From: an uncultured Streptococcus sp. | GTDB lineage: Bacteria > Bacillota > Bacilli > Lactobacillales > Streptococcaceae | Direction of reading: 5' to 3' | Length of the DNA: 64,000 nt | NCBI GenBank assembly: GCA_934229725.1 | Contig: CAKQDX010000001.1 | Span: 186,001-250,000, forward strand | Part shown: positions 18,336-26,472 of the stretch, piece by piece | Layout of the letters: every line of letters begins with the position of its first letter | How positions within the stretch are numbered: position 1 is the first letter of the stretch | Notes under the pieces: generated by a model | Told to the model about the DNA's origin: nothing | What the model saw: the letters and a program-made list of their open reading frames with translations, nothing else | Databases searched by the model: none | Position numbers and translations under genes: made by a program

Positions 18336-20987
18336 TTATTTCACCAATTTCTTCATCTCTTCAATACGCACTACTGTTGCATCGTATTTAGCTTGATAAT
18401 CTTCTTGTTTGTCGCGTTCTTTTTGGACGACTTCTGGTTTGGCATTGGCTACGAAGCGTTCGTTGCTAAGTTTCTTACCGACCATATCCAGTTCTTTTTG
18501 CCATTTGGCCAATTCTTTTTCAAGACGAGCCAATTCTTCTTCAACATTGAGAAGGTCAGCAAGTGGCAAGTAGATTTCTGCGCCTGTGATGATGCTTGAC
18601 ATAACCAAGTCAGGTACTGCTACATCTGCTGCAATTTCCAAGTGTTCTGGGTTTGTGAAGCGTTTGATGTAGTTGACGTTATCATTGAAGAAGGCATCGA
18701 GCTTGCTGTCGCTTGTCTTAATCAAGATAGTGATTGGCTTGCTTGGCGCTACGTTCACTTCTGCACGTGAGTTACGTACTGAACGAATCACATCTTTAAG
18801 AGCTTCTACACCAGCTGCTGCTTCTTCGTTTTCAAACTCTGGACGAACCACTGGATATTCCGCAGTCACGATTGTTCCTTCTGAGATTTGGCCGTAGATT
18901 TCTTCAGTTACGAATGGCATGATTGGGTGAAGGAGACGCAAGATTTGGTCCAAAGTATATAGAAGGACAGAACGAGTGATGACTTTTTCGTCCTCGTTAT
19001 CGCTATAAAGCACTTCTTTAGTCAACTCCACATACCAGTCCGCAAACTCATCCCAGATGAAATTGTAGAGGATGTGACCAGCCACACCAAACTCAAACTT
19101 ATCGAAGTTTTCAGTGACCTTACCGATGGTTTCATTGAGGTTGTGGAGAATCCAACGGTCTGTGACATTACCTGCTTGACCAGCAGCGACTTTAGCCACA
19201 TTTTCACGTGCCGCATCCAAGGTCAACCCTTCATTGTTCATGAGAATGTAGCGAGAGATGTTCCAAATCTTGTTAATGAAGTTCCAAGACGCATCCATTT
19301 TCTCGTAAGAGAAGCGCACGTCTTGACCTGGTGCAGAACCGTTTGAAAGGAACCAACGAAGGGCGTCGGCACCGTATTTCTCGATAACATCCATTGGGTC
19401 AATACCGTTACCGAGCGACTTAGACATCTTGCGTCCTTGCTCGTCACGGATAAGGCCGTGGATAAGAACATTCTTAAATGGTTGGCGCCCTGTGAATTCC
19501 AATGATTGGAAAATCATACGAGACACCCAGAAGAAGATGATGTCGTAACCTGTTACAAGTGTTGATGTTGGGAAGTAACGTTTGAAGTCTTCTGCTTCCA
19601 CATCAGGCCAACCCATAGTTGAGAATGGCCAGAGGGCAGAACTGAACCATGTATCCAGGACATCTTCGTCTTGTTTCCAACCATCACCTTCTGGAGCTTC
19701 TTCACCAACATACATTTCACCCTCAGCATTGTACCAAGCAGGGATTTGGTGACCCCACCAGAGCTGACGAGAGATTACCCAGTCGTGGACATTTTCCATC
19801 CATTGAAGGAAGGTATCGTTGAAACGAGGTGGATAGAAATCAACCTTATCGTCTGTGTCTTGGTTAGCGATGGCATTTTTCGCCAATTGATCCATCTTAA
19901 CGAACCATTGTGTAGACAAACGTGGTTCAACAGGCACACCTGTACGCTCTGAGTGACCAACTGAGTGAGTCATTTTCTCGATTTCGACAAGGGCACCGAT
20001 TTCTTCCAATTTCTTAACAACGGCCTTGCGTGCTTCAAAGCGGTCCATTCCGTTGAATTCGCCAGCCAATTCATTCATGGTACCATCATCGTTCATGACA
20101 TTGACTTGCGGAAGATTATGACGTTGACCAACCAAGAAGTCATTAGGGTCATGGGCAGGAGTGATTTTAACCACACCAGTACCGAATTCAGGGTCTGCGT
20201 GCTCATCGCCAACAATTGGGATTGGCTTGTTCAAGATTGGCAAGATAACATTTTTACCAATCAAATCTTTATAACGATCATCATTAGGGTTAACCGCTAC
20301 TGCAGTATCCCCAAACATGGTTTCAGGACGAGTTGTTGCTACTTCAAGGGCACGTGAACCGTCTTCCAACATGTAGTTCATGTGGTAGAAGGCACCTTCG
20401 ACATCCTTGTGAATAACCTCGATATCAGAAAGGGCTGTACGGGCTTTTGGATCCCAGTTGATGATAAATTCGCCACGGTAGATCCAACCTTTTTTGTAAA
20501 GCTCTACAAAGACCTTACGAACCGCTTTTGACAAACCTTCGTCAAGAGTGAATCGTTCACGAGAGTAATCCACTGAAATCCCCATCTTGCCCCATTGTTG
20601 CTTGATGGTTGAGGCATACTCGTCTTTCCATTCCCAGACTTTATTCAAGAAAGATTCACGACCGAGGTCATAACGAGAAATGCCACTTTCGGCCAAACGG
20701 GCTTCAACCTTGGCTTGAGTAGCAATCCCTGCGTGGTCCATACCTGGAAGCCAAAGTGTATCGAAACCTTGCATCCGTTTTTGACGGATGATAATATCTT
20801 GCAAGGTTGTATCCCAAGCGTGACCAAGGTGAAGTTTACCAGTTACGTTTGGTGGTGGAATGACGATAGAATAAGGCTTGGCCTTTTTATCGCCTGAAGG
20901 CTTGAAAACATCTTCGTCAAGCCATTTTTGGTAACGACCAGCCTCAACCTCGGCTGGATTGTATTTAGGTGAAAGTTCTTTAGACAT
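18336..20987 (-). CDS. valS: Valyl-tRNA synthetase
   Basis: Charges tRNA-Val. The 883-residue class I synthetase has PPPNVTGKLHLGHAWD (HIGH motif, near residue 50), an editing (CP1) domain including TTRPETMFGDTAVAV, KMSKSLGNGIDP (KMSKS motif) and the anticodon-binding domain. The C-terminal coiled coil (LNVEEELARLEKELAKWQKELDMVGKKL) is typical of ValRS. The ribosome site AAAGGA falls immediately after the stop of the upstream gene. No T-box lies directly before valS. The nearest one is 1.6 kb upstream, before the flavin reductase gene on the same strand. Confidence 0.97.
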   Translation of the reverse strand: MSKELSPKYNPAEVEAGRYQKWLDEDVFKPSGDKKAKPYSIVIPPPNVTGKLHLGHAWDTTLQDIIIRQKRMQGFDTLWLPGMDHAGIATQAKVEARLAESGISRYDLGRESFLNKVWEWKDEYASTIKQQWGKMGISVDYSRERFTLDEGLSKAVRKVFVELYKKGWIYRGEFIINWDPKARTALSDIEVIHKDVEGAFYHMNYMLEDGSRALEVATTRPETMFGDTAVAVNPNDDRYKDLIGKNVILPILNKPIPIVGDEHADPEFGTGVVKITPAHDPNDFLVGQRHNLPQVNVMNDDGTMNELAGEFNGMDRFEARKAVVKKLEEIGALVEIEKMTHSVGHSERTGVPVEPRLSTQWFVKMDQLAKNAIANQDTDDKVDFYPPRFNDTFLQWMENVHDWVISRQLWWGHQIPAWYNAEGEMYVGEEAPEGDGWKQDEDVLDTWFSSALWPFSTMGWPDVEAEDFKRYFPTSTLVTGYDIIFFWVSRMIFQSLEFTGRQPFKNVLIHGLIRDEQGRKMSKSLGNGIDPMDVIEKYGADALRWFLSNGSAPGQDVRFSYEKMDASWNFINKIWNISRYILMNNEGLTLDAARENVAKVAAGQAGNVTDRWILHNLNETIGKVTENFDKFEFGVAGHILYNFIWDEFADWYVELTKEVLYSDNEDEKVITRSVLLYTLDQILRLLHPIMPFVTEEIYGQISEGTIVTAEYPVVRPEFENEEAAAGVEALKDVIRSVRNSRAEVNVAPSKPITILIKTSDSKLDAFFNDNVNYIKRFTNPEHLEIAADVAVPDLVMSSIITGAEIYLPLADLLNVEEELARLEKELAKWQKELDMVGKKLSNERFVANAKPEVVQKERDKQEDYQAKYDATVVRIEEMKKLVK

Positions 20988-21000
20988 GTGTGTGTCCTTT

Positions 21001-21888
21001 CTAGTTATCTATGTTAAACAATAAATCTTTAACAAATTCTTCTGCTACATTGCGTTTTAAATTAACATTAATCATGTAATCTTCATTTCCCACTGGTACT
21101 TTAGCTTTATTTCTCCAAGTAACTTCAGGAGACTTTGATAACCGACCCGGTACTCCTTTAATTTTCTTTTCAAGGTCATTTGGGTAAATTTTATTTAACA
21201 TTGTAAAAATACGTTTGAAATACTCTCTAACAGACTCATCTTGTTGAATTTTTATATCAAAACCTTTGTTTTCTATTTCATTGTTAGAATTCACATTCAT
21301 TTCGTACTGGGAAAAAAGTCTTTCAATTGCCTCTCGAGAGTTCCTACCAGTAAAATCTTTTCTATGGTATTTTGATAATAAAATTGGGATACAATTACCT
21401 AGCAATTCTAATTCTTCCCCACTTCCTCCATTATTGTCCATATTATAATTTAGTAGTATTTGAGCTTGTTCAATGACATTTAATAACGCGACTTCAGGAT
21501 TCATGTCGTTTACTACCTTATTCTGAATGCTAATAAAATCATCAATAACGTCAATAGACCAATATTCAGGAATTGAGAAACTCATTACAATTTTGTTTTT
21601 CAACTTTTCAGATTCTAAGCGAATACTTAACAACTCGTCCTGTTTAAATTGTAAAGTATAATCATCCGTTAAGTCTTTATTCAATATACCAAGATACTCA
21701 CTTATTTTCTCAGAATAATCTATTACTAAATTTTCTTTATCCTTTTGTTGGACCACAAGTTCATCTCTTTTTCTTATTCTATCTTTATAAAACTCAATTG
21801 GAAACTTAGTTGCTAAATTACCAACTATCGTAGCAATCGCCATAGCTATGGCGATCTTAGTATCCATACTCCAAACCATTCTTGTCAT
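21001..21888 (-). CDS. Unrecognised membrane-anchored protein between flavin reductase and valS
   Basis: I do not recognise this protein. From the ATG at 21888 it has 295 residues, but ATGs at 21879 and 21867 are also possible; an AGGAGGAAGG sequence lies immediately upstream. One transmembrane helix sits near the N-terminus (TKIAIAMAIATIVGNLA). A charged region (KDRIRKRDELVVQQKDKEN) that may form a coiled coil follows, then a long soluble domain with no motif I can name. The start overlaps the end of the flavin reductase gene, and the stop lies 13 bp before valS. The gene therefore fits into an existing transcription unit without disturbing the valS ribosome site. It is more AT-rich than its neighbours, which suggests a recent insertion. 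Confidence 0.75.
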   Translation of the reverse strand: MTRMVWSMDTKIAIAMAIATIVGNLATKFPIEFYKDRIRKRDELVVQQKDKENLVIDYSEKISEYLGILNKDLTDDYTLQFKQDELLSIRLESEKLKNKIVMSFSIPEYWSIDVIDDFISIQNKVVNDMNPEVALLNVIEQAQILLNYNMDNNGGSGEELELLGNCIPILLSKYHRKDFTGRNSREAIERLFSQYEMNVNSNNEIENKGFDIKIQQDESVREYFKRIFTMLNKIYPNDLEKKIKGVPGRLSKSPEVTWRNKAKVPVGNEDYMINVNLKRNVAEEFVKDLLFNIDN

Positions 21889-22453
21889 CCTTCCTCCTCG
21901 CTTTCTTAATAAAGCTTCCCATGGGGTCGACTCGGTCATCTAGATAGCGATAGACACGCTTGTGTCCATCTCCCATAAAGTAAGTCGGTGCAAAAGAATC
22001 GTTACGGAAATGTCCCTTGTCATCTAGCAAAGCAGGATCAGCAAGGCGATCTACAATCTTTGCGAAAATATGGCAGATACCATCTTCCTCAATAATCCGA
22101 TCAACTTTACAATCCAGAACGACTGGACAGGCTGTCAAGATAGGTGCTTGTGTCAGTTTAGAAGGTTGGAAATCTAAGCCGAGTTTAGCAATCTTCTCAC
22201 GATGACTAATAAAACCAGCCTGCTCCATCTCCAGCATGAAACTTTCATCAGGGATGTTCACAGTGAACTTCTGATAATGTTTAATCTGGTCTGCCGCATT
22301 TTCCTCGCTACCGACTCCAATAACAAGCCAATCACCTAGACTATAGGAAGAACTACAAGTCGTCACATTATAGCCATAGGTCTGGTCTTGGTAACCCAAG
22401 ACAAAAATAGGAAAACCATAATACAATTTACTGGTCTCAAAAGATTGCTTCAT
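21857..22453 (-). CDS. Flavin reductase-like FMN-binding protein
   Basis: 198 residues from the ATG at 22453, which has AAGGAGGGTGAC directly upstream. The open frame extends further 5' only through the T-box leader and that part is not coding. The protein resembles the flavin reductase-like split-barrel family that binds FMN: the N-terminal FPIFVLGYQD, VTTCSSSYSLGDWLVIGVG, and KFTVNIPDESFMLEMEQAGFISHREKI segments are typical, and LTACPVVLDCKVDRII follows. The electron acceptor is unknown. It is preceded by a T-box riboswitch, which is unusual for an oxidoreductase. It is followed, overlapping, by an unrecognised gene and then valS. Expression is probably linked to amino-acid starvation. Confidence 0.85.
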   Translation of the reverse strand: MKQSFETSKLYYGFPIFVLGYQDQTYGYNVTTCSSSYSLGDWLVIGVGSEENAADQIKHYQKFTVNIPDESFMLEMEQAGFISHREKIAKLGLDFQPSKLTQAPILTACPVVLDCKVDRIIEEDGICHIFAKIVDRLADPALLDDKGHFRNDSFAPTYFMGDGHKRVYRYLDDRVDPMGSFIKKARRKDDKNGLEYGY

Positions 22454-22552
22454 GTCACCCTCCTTGGATAGGAACGTAGACCTCGCTTTCGCTCCGTCTG
22501 CATCAATATCTCTAAATTCACTTGCGACCTTCGGTCTTGGTTCTTTAAAAGC

Positions 22553-22740
22553 TATAGAAAATCCCTGCCATAACCATGACAGGGACGAATATGTATCCGC
22601 GGTACCACCCATTTTTGAGTGGCAACCACTCACAGCTTTCTTGATTCAATTTGACCATCAGCAACCAGCTTTGACATTTGTGCGGATTTCTCAGTACCAC
22701 CGCTTCCTGTGACAAATGGGCTTCAAAGCACCTCTGAATG
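22553..22740 (-). promoter_or_regulatory. T-box riboswitch leader
   Basis: The T-box core GGGTGGTACCGCGG is at 22597-22610 on the minus strand. Upstream, Stem I can be drawn with GACCAT/ATGGTC at the base, GCTTTGA/TCAAAGC above and CATTTGT/ACAAATG towards the tip. The 3' side of the specifier loop reads TGGTTGCTG. This allows GUU (Val) or UGG (Trp), and I cannot decide between them. A terminator hairpin CCCTGTC/GGCAGGG followed by TTTTC is at about 22558-22583. Uncharged tRNA binding would block this terminator and switch on the flavin reductase, the unknown gene and perhaps valS. Confidence 0.9.
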
Positions 22741-22745
22741 GTCTT

Positions 22746-22774
22746 ATTTTATCACAATTTTAAGACCAAGACAA
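22746..22774 (-). promoter_or_regulatory. Promoter of the T-box transcript
   Basis: Minus-strand -35 TTGTCT (22769-22774), 17-bp spacer, -10 TAAAAT (22746-22751), placed just upstream of Stem I. Confidence 0.72.
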
Positions 22775-22849
22775 ATGAAATTGTGGTGGAAATCTTATTG
22801 ATTGTTGAATTTGAAAGTAGGTCCACTGCCTTACTTTTCCTCACAATTT

Positions 22850-23140
22850 TCAATATCTACTGCTAACTTTCATGACAAGTTCTAACTTTGCTTGGCTTTC
22901 CAAATATTTCTTACGGTAAGTTATTGCCATCGTTTTATACTCTTCGGAGGTCATTTTATAAAAATCTGCTTCATCTTTGTAAGATTCTACAAACTTTTTG
23001 TAATAATCGATATCTTTTATCGGATTCTTAATAATCTTATCTATCAACACATAAATCCCTAAAAATACACCACCAAGAATCACCCCGAGAAAATAGGGCG
23101 CCGCTAGAAATGATTTAATTAACTCCATGATGCTCACCAT
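22850..23140 (-). CDS. Small membrane protein with charged cytosolic tail
   Basis: Unrecognised, 96 residues from the ATG at 23140, which has AAGGA five bases upstream; a GTG one codon earlier and an ATG at 23128 are alternatives. One transmembrane helix (FLGVILGGVFLGIYVLIDKII) is followed by a helical, charged tail rich in Tyr, Lys and Glu (DYYKKFVESYKDEADFYKMTSEEYKTM), probably a coiled coil. It overlaps the stop codon of the preceding small membrane gene, so the two are coupled and likely work together. Function unknown. Confidence 0.65.
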   Translation of the reverse strand: MVSIMELIKSFLAAPYFLGVILGGVFLGIYVLIDKIIKNPIKDIDYYKKFVESYKDEADFYKMTSEEYKTMAITYRKKYLESQAKLELVMKVSSRY

Positions 23141-23355
23141 CACTTTCCTTCAAAATCTTTCTGAAAATGTTCTTTATGAACGTTTAATTCAAGCCCACAA
23201 ACATCTTTGAGCTTTTTCCCAGCTGCAACTCGTCTTTGATGTGCTCTTATTAAAACATGTTCGGACTGTGTATGACTAATAAAATAAGACAATAGCAGAT
23301 AAGTAACTATAACCCCTAACATCATAGTCATTATCCTAACCACCAAGAAAATCAT
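23140..23355 (-). CDS. Small membrane protein, first gene of a two-gene unit
   Basis: Unrecognised, 71 residues. An N-terminal hydrophobic helix (MIFLVVRIMTMMLGVIVTYLLLSYFI) is followed by a basic segment (HVLIRAHQRRVAAGKKL) and a short acidic tail. The ribosome site AGAGAG lies upstream of the ATG at 23355. It is coupled to the next small membrane gene through an overlap of stop and start codons. Function unknown. Confidence 0.6.
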   Translation of the reverse strand: MIFLVVRIMTMMLGVIVTYLLLSYFISHTQSEHVLIRAHQRRVAAGKKLKDVCGLELNVHKEHFQKDFEGK

Positions 23356-23549
23356 CTCTCTACTCCTCTCTTAAGTAACTTGCTGAAACCATTGTAACAA
23401 AACATCGGCAAAAATAGAGACCTTTTTCACAAGGAATGGCTCATTTCTCATTAGTAAAGGCATTGATTTAATTTTAAGTACATAAATGATGGTATTATAG
23501 ACATTTCAAGACAGTTAATCTACATTCTAGATAACTTTATTTTCCATTA

Positions 23550-23579
23550 GAAAAAATCCCTGTCTTTCGACAAGGATTT
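23550..23579 (-). terminator. Rho-independent terminator
   Basis: Hairpin AAATCCTTGTC-GAAA-GACAGGGATTT followed by TTT on the minus strand, 4 bp after the stop of the 67-residue gene. Confidence 0.85.
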
Positions 23580-23583
23580 CATC

Positions 23584-23787
23584 TTATTTTTCTTCCTTAG
23601 CTCTTTCTTCTTCAAGCCATTTTTCATAGCTTTCGAGTAGATTGATAGCCATTTGAGTGGCTAAGGCTAGTGAGAAGGCTTCTGTGCCTTCAGTTGTTTC
23701 GTCCTGAATTTTCAGTTTACTTTCTTCGTAAATGGCTTTGAGAGCCTTGTTGCTAAGCGTGTCTTTAAATGCTTGAAATTCTTTCAT
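23584..23787 (-). CDS. Small conserved-looking acidic protein
   Basis: 67 residues from the ATG at 23787, chosen because AAGGAGG lies eight bases upstream; the in-frame TTG two codons earlier is less likely. It is soluble, helical and acidic (KEFQAFKDTLSNKALKAIYEESK... ESYEKWLEEERAKEEK), with no transmembrane segment and no motif I can name. It has its own strong terminator. The spacing and ribosome site make it a real gene. Function unknown. Confidence 0.7.
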   Translation of the reverse strand: MKEFQAFKDTLSNKALKAIYEESKLKIQDETTEGTEAFSLALATQMAINLLESYEKWLEEERAKEEK

Positions 23788-23919
23788 GGTCAAAGCCTCC
23801 TTGATTCTAGGTAACTTTCGAAAATGCTGTTACCGTTTTCACCTTAAGTTTACACCATTTCAGAGAAAATGCAAGGACTTTTGCCAACAACTACGGCATG
23901 TTTTCAGACAACTAAAAAG

Positions 23920-24540
23920 CTATTGGGCTGGGGTTGCAGTACTTCCTGAGATGTACTCTGTTGTGTAGGCAACGATAGCTCCTGACTCGGCATTAACTGC
24001 GTATTTATAACGTAGGCCACTAGCTGCGTAATCAAAACTGATATTATAAACCTTACCGTCTCCTTCAGTCTTCAAATCTGTCGTCAAGTTCGTAACAGAA
24101 CCTGCAGCTAAGCCGGCATGATTGAGAGCAGTCGTTTGAGCAGCGTCTTTAGATACCGGTGGGGTATCTTTATCTTCGCTAGGTTGTGTCTTGTCTTTAT
24201 CGTCATTAGTCTTTTGAGCATCATCTTCATCATTAGAAGTTGGATGGTCGCTCTTCTGATTCAAAATAGACCCAGATTGACCATCAATGGTGTAATCAAA
24301 GTGGTTGTCTGGTGTTGTGAAACTAACCTTATAACTGCCATGCAAGCCTGTACGTGTTTTTGAGACTGTTGATTGGGAAATTTCAGAGGTTTTAACACCT
24401 GCATTTTTGTAGGCAACATCTGCTGCATCTTGTTCTGACAAGCGATAACCTGAACCGTTATAGATAAACAGGGCTGCAGCGATGACAACTGGGATAGCAA
24501 GTAGGAAGACATAGCCCACAAGCTTTTTTATTTTTCGCAT
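23920..24540 (-). CDS. PepSY-domain membrane-anchored protein
   Basis: 206 residues. An N-terminal signal anchor (residues 10-27, VFLLAIPVVIAAALFIY) is followed by two PepSY-like domains (about 32-95 and 132-200). Each has the pattern of a helix AA..A...AG followed by YKVSF/YNISFDY and then an AxxGxI strand (DGQSGSIL, NAESGAIVAY). A low-complexity, acidic and Thr/Lys-rich linker of about 40 residues joins them. PepSY domains are often extracytoplasmic and are thought to modulate peptidases or other envelope proteins. The specific role here is unknown. Confidence 0.85.
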   Translation of the reverse strand: MRKIKKLVGYVFLLAIPVVIAAALFIYNGSGYRLSEQDAADVAYKNAGVKTSEISQSTVSKTRTGLHGSYKVSFTTPDNHFDYTIDGQSGSILNQKSDHPTSNDEDDAQKTNDDKDKTQPSEDKDTPPVSKDAAQTTALNHAGLAAGSVTNLTTDLKTEGDGKVYNISFDYAASGLRYKYAVNAESGAIVAYTTEYISGSTATPAQ

Positions 24541-24632
24541 AAAATTCTCCGCTATTTTAATCTAATACTACTATTATATCTTAAAGTTCTAAAATTGTCA
24601 GATAAACTTGGCCTTTTTTTATGACAAACTCA

Positions 24633-24662
24633 TAAAAAGTCCCTGACAGACATCAGGAACTT
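24633..24662 (-). terminator. Terminator of the hom-thrB-rarD unit
   Basis: Hairpin AAGTTCCTGA/TCAGGGACTT followed by TTTT on the minus strand. Its 5' arm overlaps the last codons of rarD. Confidence 0.85.
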
Positions 24663-25537
24663 CTACGAATAGTCACTAATTGACCGGTCACGAAGACCAA
24701 GATAGCTATCCAGATAAAGATGAACCCCTTCAATTCTCCCACAGTAACAGTCTCACCGAAAATGAGAATAGCCACAAGAAGTTGAATGGTAGGGTTTAGG
24801 TACTGGATAAAGCCGATAAGGTTAAGCGGTGCCCTTTTGACTGCTTCTGAGAAGCAAAGAAGAGGAACAGCAGTCACCACACCTGAGATGGCTAAGAGAA
24901 ACATTTCCATGCTCGAGTATGATGAAAATGACTCTGGTGAAAAGAAAATGAGATAGATGGCTACAAAAGGTAGTAGCAATCCACTTTCTACTAGCATGGC
25001 TACGTCACTGGAGAGCTTAACCCCTTTTTTGATTAAACCGTAGAAACCAAAGCTCAGGGCCAATCCCAAAGAAACCATGGGCAGTTTTCCTGTATTGAGA
25101 ATAAGAACCAGTACTCCTATAAAAGCTAAAACTACCGCTGCCCACATGGTTCTACTCAGAGATTCTCGAAGAAAAATAAGAGCAAATAGAATAGAAATAA
25201 TGGGCATAATATAATAACCTAAACTAGCTTGTGTCGCTTGCCCATGACCCACAGCATAGATATAAATCAACCAGTTGGCTGCTATGAGAAAGCTGGCAAG
25301 TAGCATACGAAGCAAGGCCTTCTTATCCTGCCAAAGTCTTACAAGTTCGGCTTTAAAACGTGTATTTTGTTTAGCTATTAGCGCATAAGCCAGCATGGTT
25401 ACTACAGTAAAGACAATCCGCCATGAGAAGGTGTTATAGGCTGAAACACCTGCTAAAAGCTTCCAAAAAAGGGATAAAAATCCCCATTGAATATAGGTTG
25501 CTAGTCCAAAGAGCAACCCTTGATTCTTTCTAGTCAA
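24653..25537 (-). CDS. rarD: EamA-family transporter, RarD type
   Basis: A multi-pass membrane protein with about ten helices in two EamA repeats. The N-terminal KNQGLLFGLATYIQWGFLSLFWKLL and the SWRIVFTVV, LIAANWLIYIYAVGHGQATQASLGYYI segments are typical of RarD (COG2962), whose substrate is unproven. The start is uncertain. Family alignment favours the TTG at 25537, overlapping the thrB stop. A GTG at 25579 lies in frame but inside thrB and lacks a ribosome site. The overlap with thrB indicates co-transcription in hom-thrB-rarD, so export of threonine-pathway metabolites is possible (inference). Confidence 0.82.
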   Translation of the reverse strand: MTRKNQGLLFGLATYIQWGFLSLFWKLLAGVSAYNTFSWRIVFTVVTMLAYALIAKQNTRFKAELVRLWQDKKALLRMLLASFLIAANWLIYIYAVGHGQATQASLGYYIMPIISILFALIFLRESLSRTMWAAVVLAFIGVLVLILNTGKLPMVSLGLALSFGFYGLIKKGVKLSSDVAMLVESGLLLPFVAIYLIFFSPESFSSYSSMEMFLLAISGVVTAVPLLCFSEAVKRAPLNLIGFIQYLNPTIQLLVAILIFGETVTVGELKGFIFIWIAILVFVTGQLVTIRRSS

Positions 25538-26390
25538 CAACAACACCTGCTTTATCCACAGATAGGATGAAGGTTTCACCGTCTAATCCAAGACCGTCGA
25601 TAGCTGCTTTGAAGGCTGCAGACTTGTCCTTGGGTGTCAGAGTCATCACTGTTGGACCAGCACCTGAGAGATAGGTTGCATAGGCACCGTATTGACCTGA
25701 CAATTCCTTAATGGTCGCAAATTCTTTGACCAATTTTTGGCGATAGCGTTCGTGGAACATGTCTCCTTGAATGGCACGTCCTGCCTTGACCAAATCGCCC
25801 GCAAAGAGGGCTGCAATGGCAACATTAGCAATAGACGATGCAGCTACAGCTTCTTTGTAAGACAGGTCACTTGGAAGTACCCCACGTGAATCAGACGTTT
25901 TAAGTTCATAGTTCGGAATAAAGGCCACAAAGGCACACTCCGGAAAATCTGCCACGATGCGATTAACATGTTCGTCCACATAAGAGGCTACAACAAGATT
26001 CCCAAAGATAGCTGGGGCAACATTGTCCGGGTGGCCTTCAATCTTGGTCGCAATATCAAGTTTATCATCGTCCGAGAGCTTCAGATCTGCCAATTGATTG
26101 GCTAACTCAATCCCTGCGACAATAACAGAGCTTGAAGAACCAAGCCCACGCGCCAAGGGAATATCTGATGTCATCACCAATTTATGGGGTTGTAAATCAG
26201 ACTTCACTTGCAAGGCTGTTGAAATGAGGAGATTATTTTCATCTGAAGGAATATCTCCCAAATCATGTTCAATATGCCATGCGTCTGCCGGTTCAAGCAC
26301 CTCGATTGTCAAATATTTAGAAACGGCAACACCCACAGAGTCAAAGCCGGGACCAATATTGGCAGATGTTGCTGGAACAGTAATTTTCAT
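25530..26390 (-). CDS. thrB: Homoserine kinase
   Basis: Phosphorylates homoserine on the way to threonine. The 286-residue GHMP kinase has the N-terminal VPATSANIGPGFDSVG signature (residues 5-20) and the ATP-binding PLARGLGSSSSVIVAG loop near residues 79-94. The C-terminal GAYATYLSGAGPTVMTL motif is present. It follows hom by 82 bp on the same strand. There is no convincing Shine-Dalgarno immediately before the ATG; a hairpin lies in that gap. Confidence 0.96.
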   Translation of the reverse strand: MKITVPATSANIGPGFDSVGVAVSKYLTIEVLEPADAWHIEHDLGDIPSDENNLLISTALQVKSDLQPHKLVMTSDIPLARGLGSSSSVIVAGIELANQLADLKLSDDDKLDIATKIEGHPDNVAPAIFGNLVVASYVDEHVNRIVADFPECAFVAFIPNYELKTSDSRGVLPSDLSYKEAVAASSIANVAIAALFAGDLVKAGRAIQGDMFHERYRQKLVKEFATIKELSGQYGAYATYLSGAGPTVMTLTPKDKSAAFKAAIDGLGLDGETFILSVDKAGVVVD

Positions 26391-26403
26391 AATAATACAC
26401 CAA

Positions 26404-26435
26404 AAGGAGGAAAGCCATCAGCGACTTTTCTCCTT
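26404..26435 (-). other. Intercistronic hairpin between hom and thrB
   Basis: On the minus strand AAGGAGAAAAG pairs with CTTTCCTCCTT (one mismatch) around a ten-base loop. The 5' arm contains the only AAGGAG in the gap. No T run follows, so it looks more like an RNA-stability or translation-control element than a terminator. Confidence 0.5.
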
Positions 26436-26472
26436 GATACCTTTCTTATACGCACCAATACGGGCTTATCAA

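Noticed and set aside
22454..22633. 60-codon N-terminal extension of the flavin reductase
   Set aside because: The extension covers the T-box terminator and core; the ATG at 22453 has an excellent ribosome site and matches the family start.
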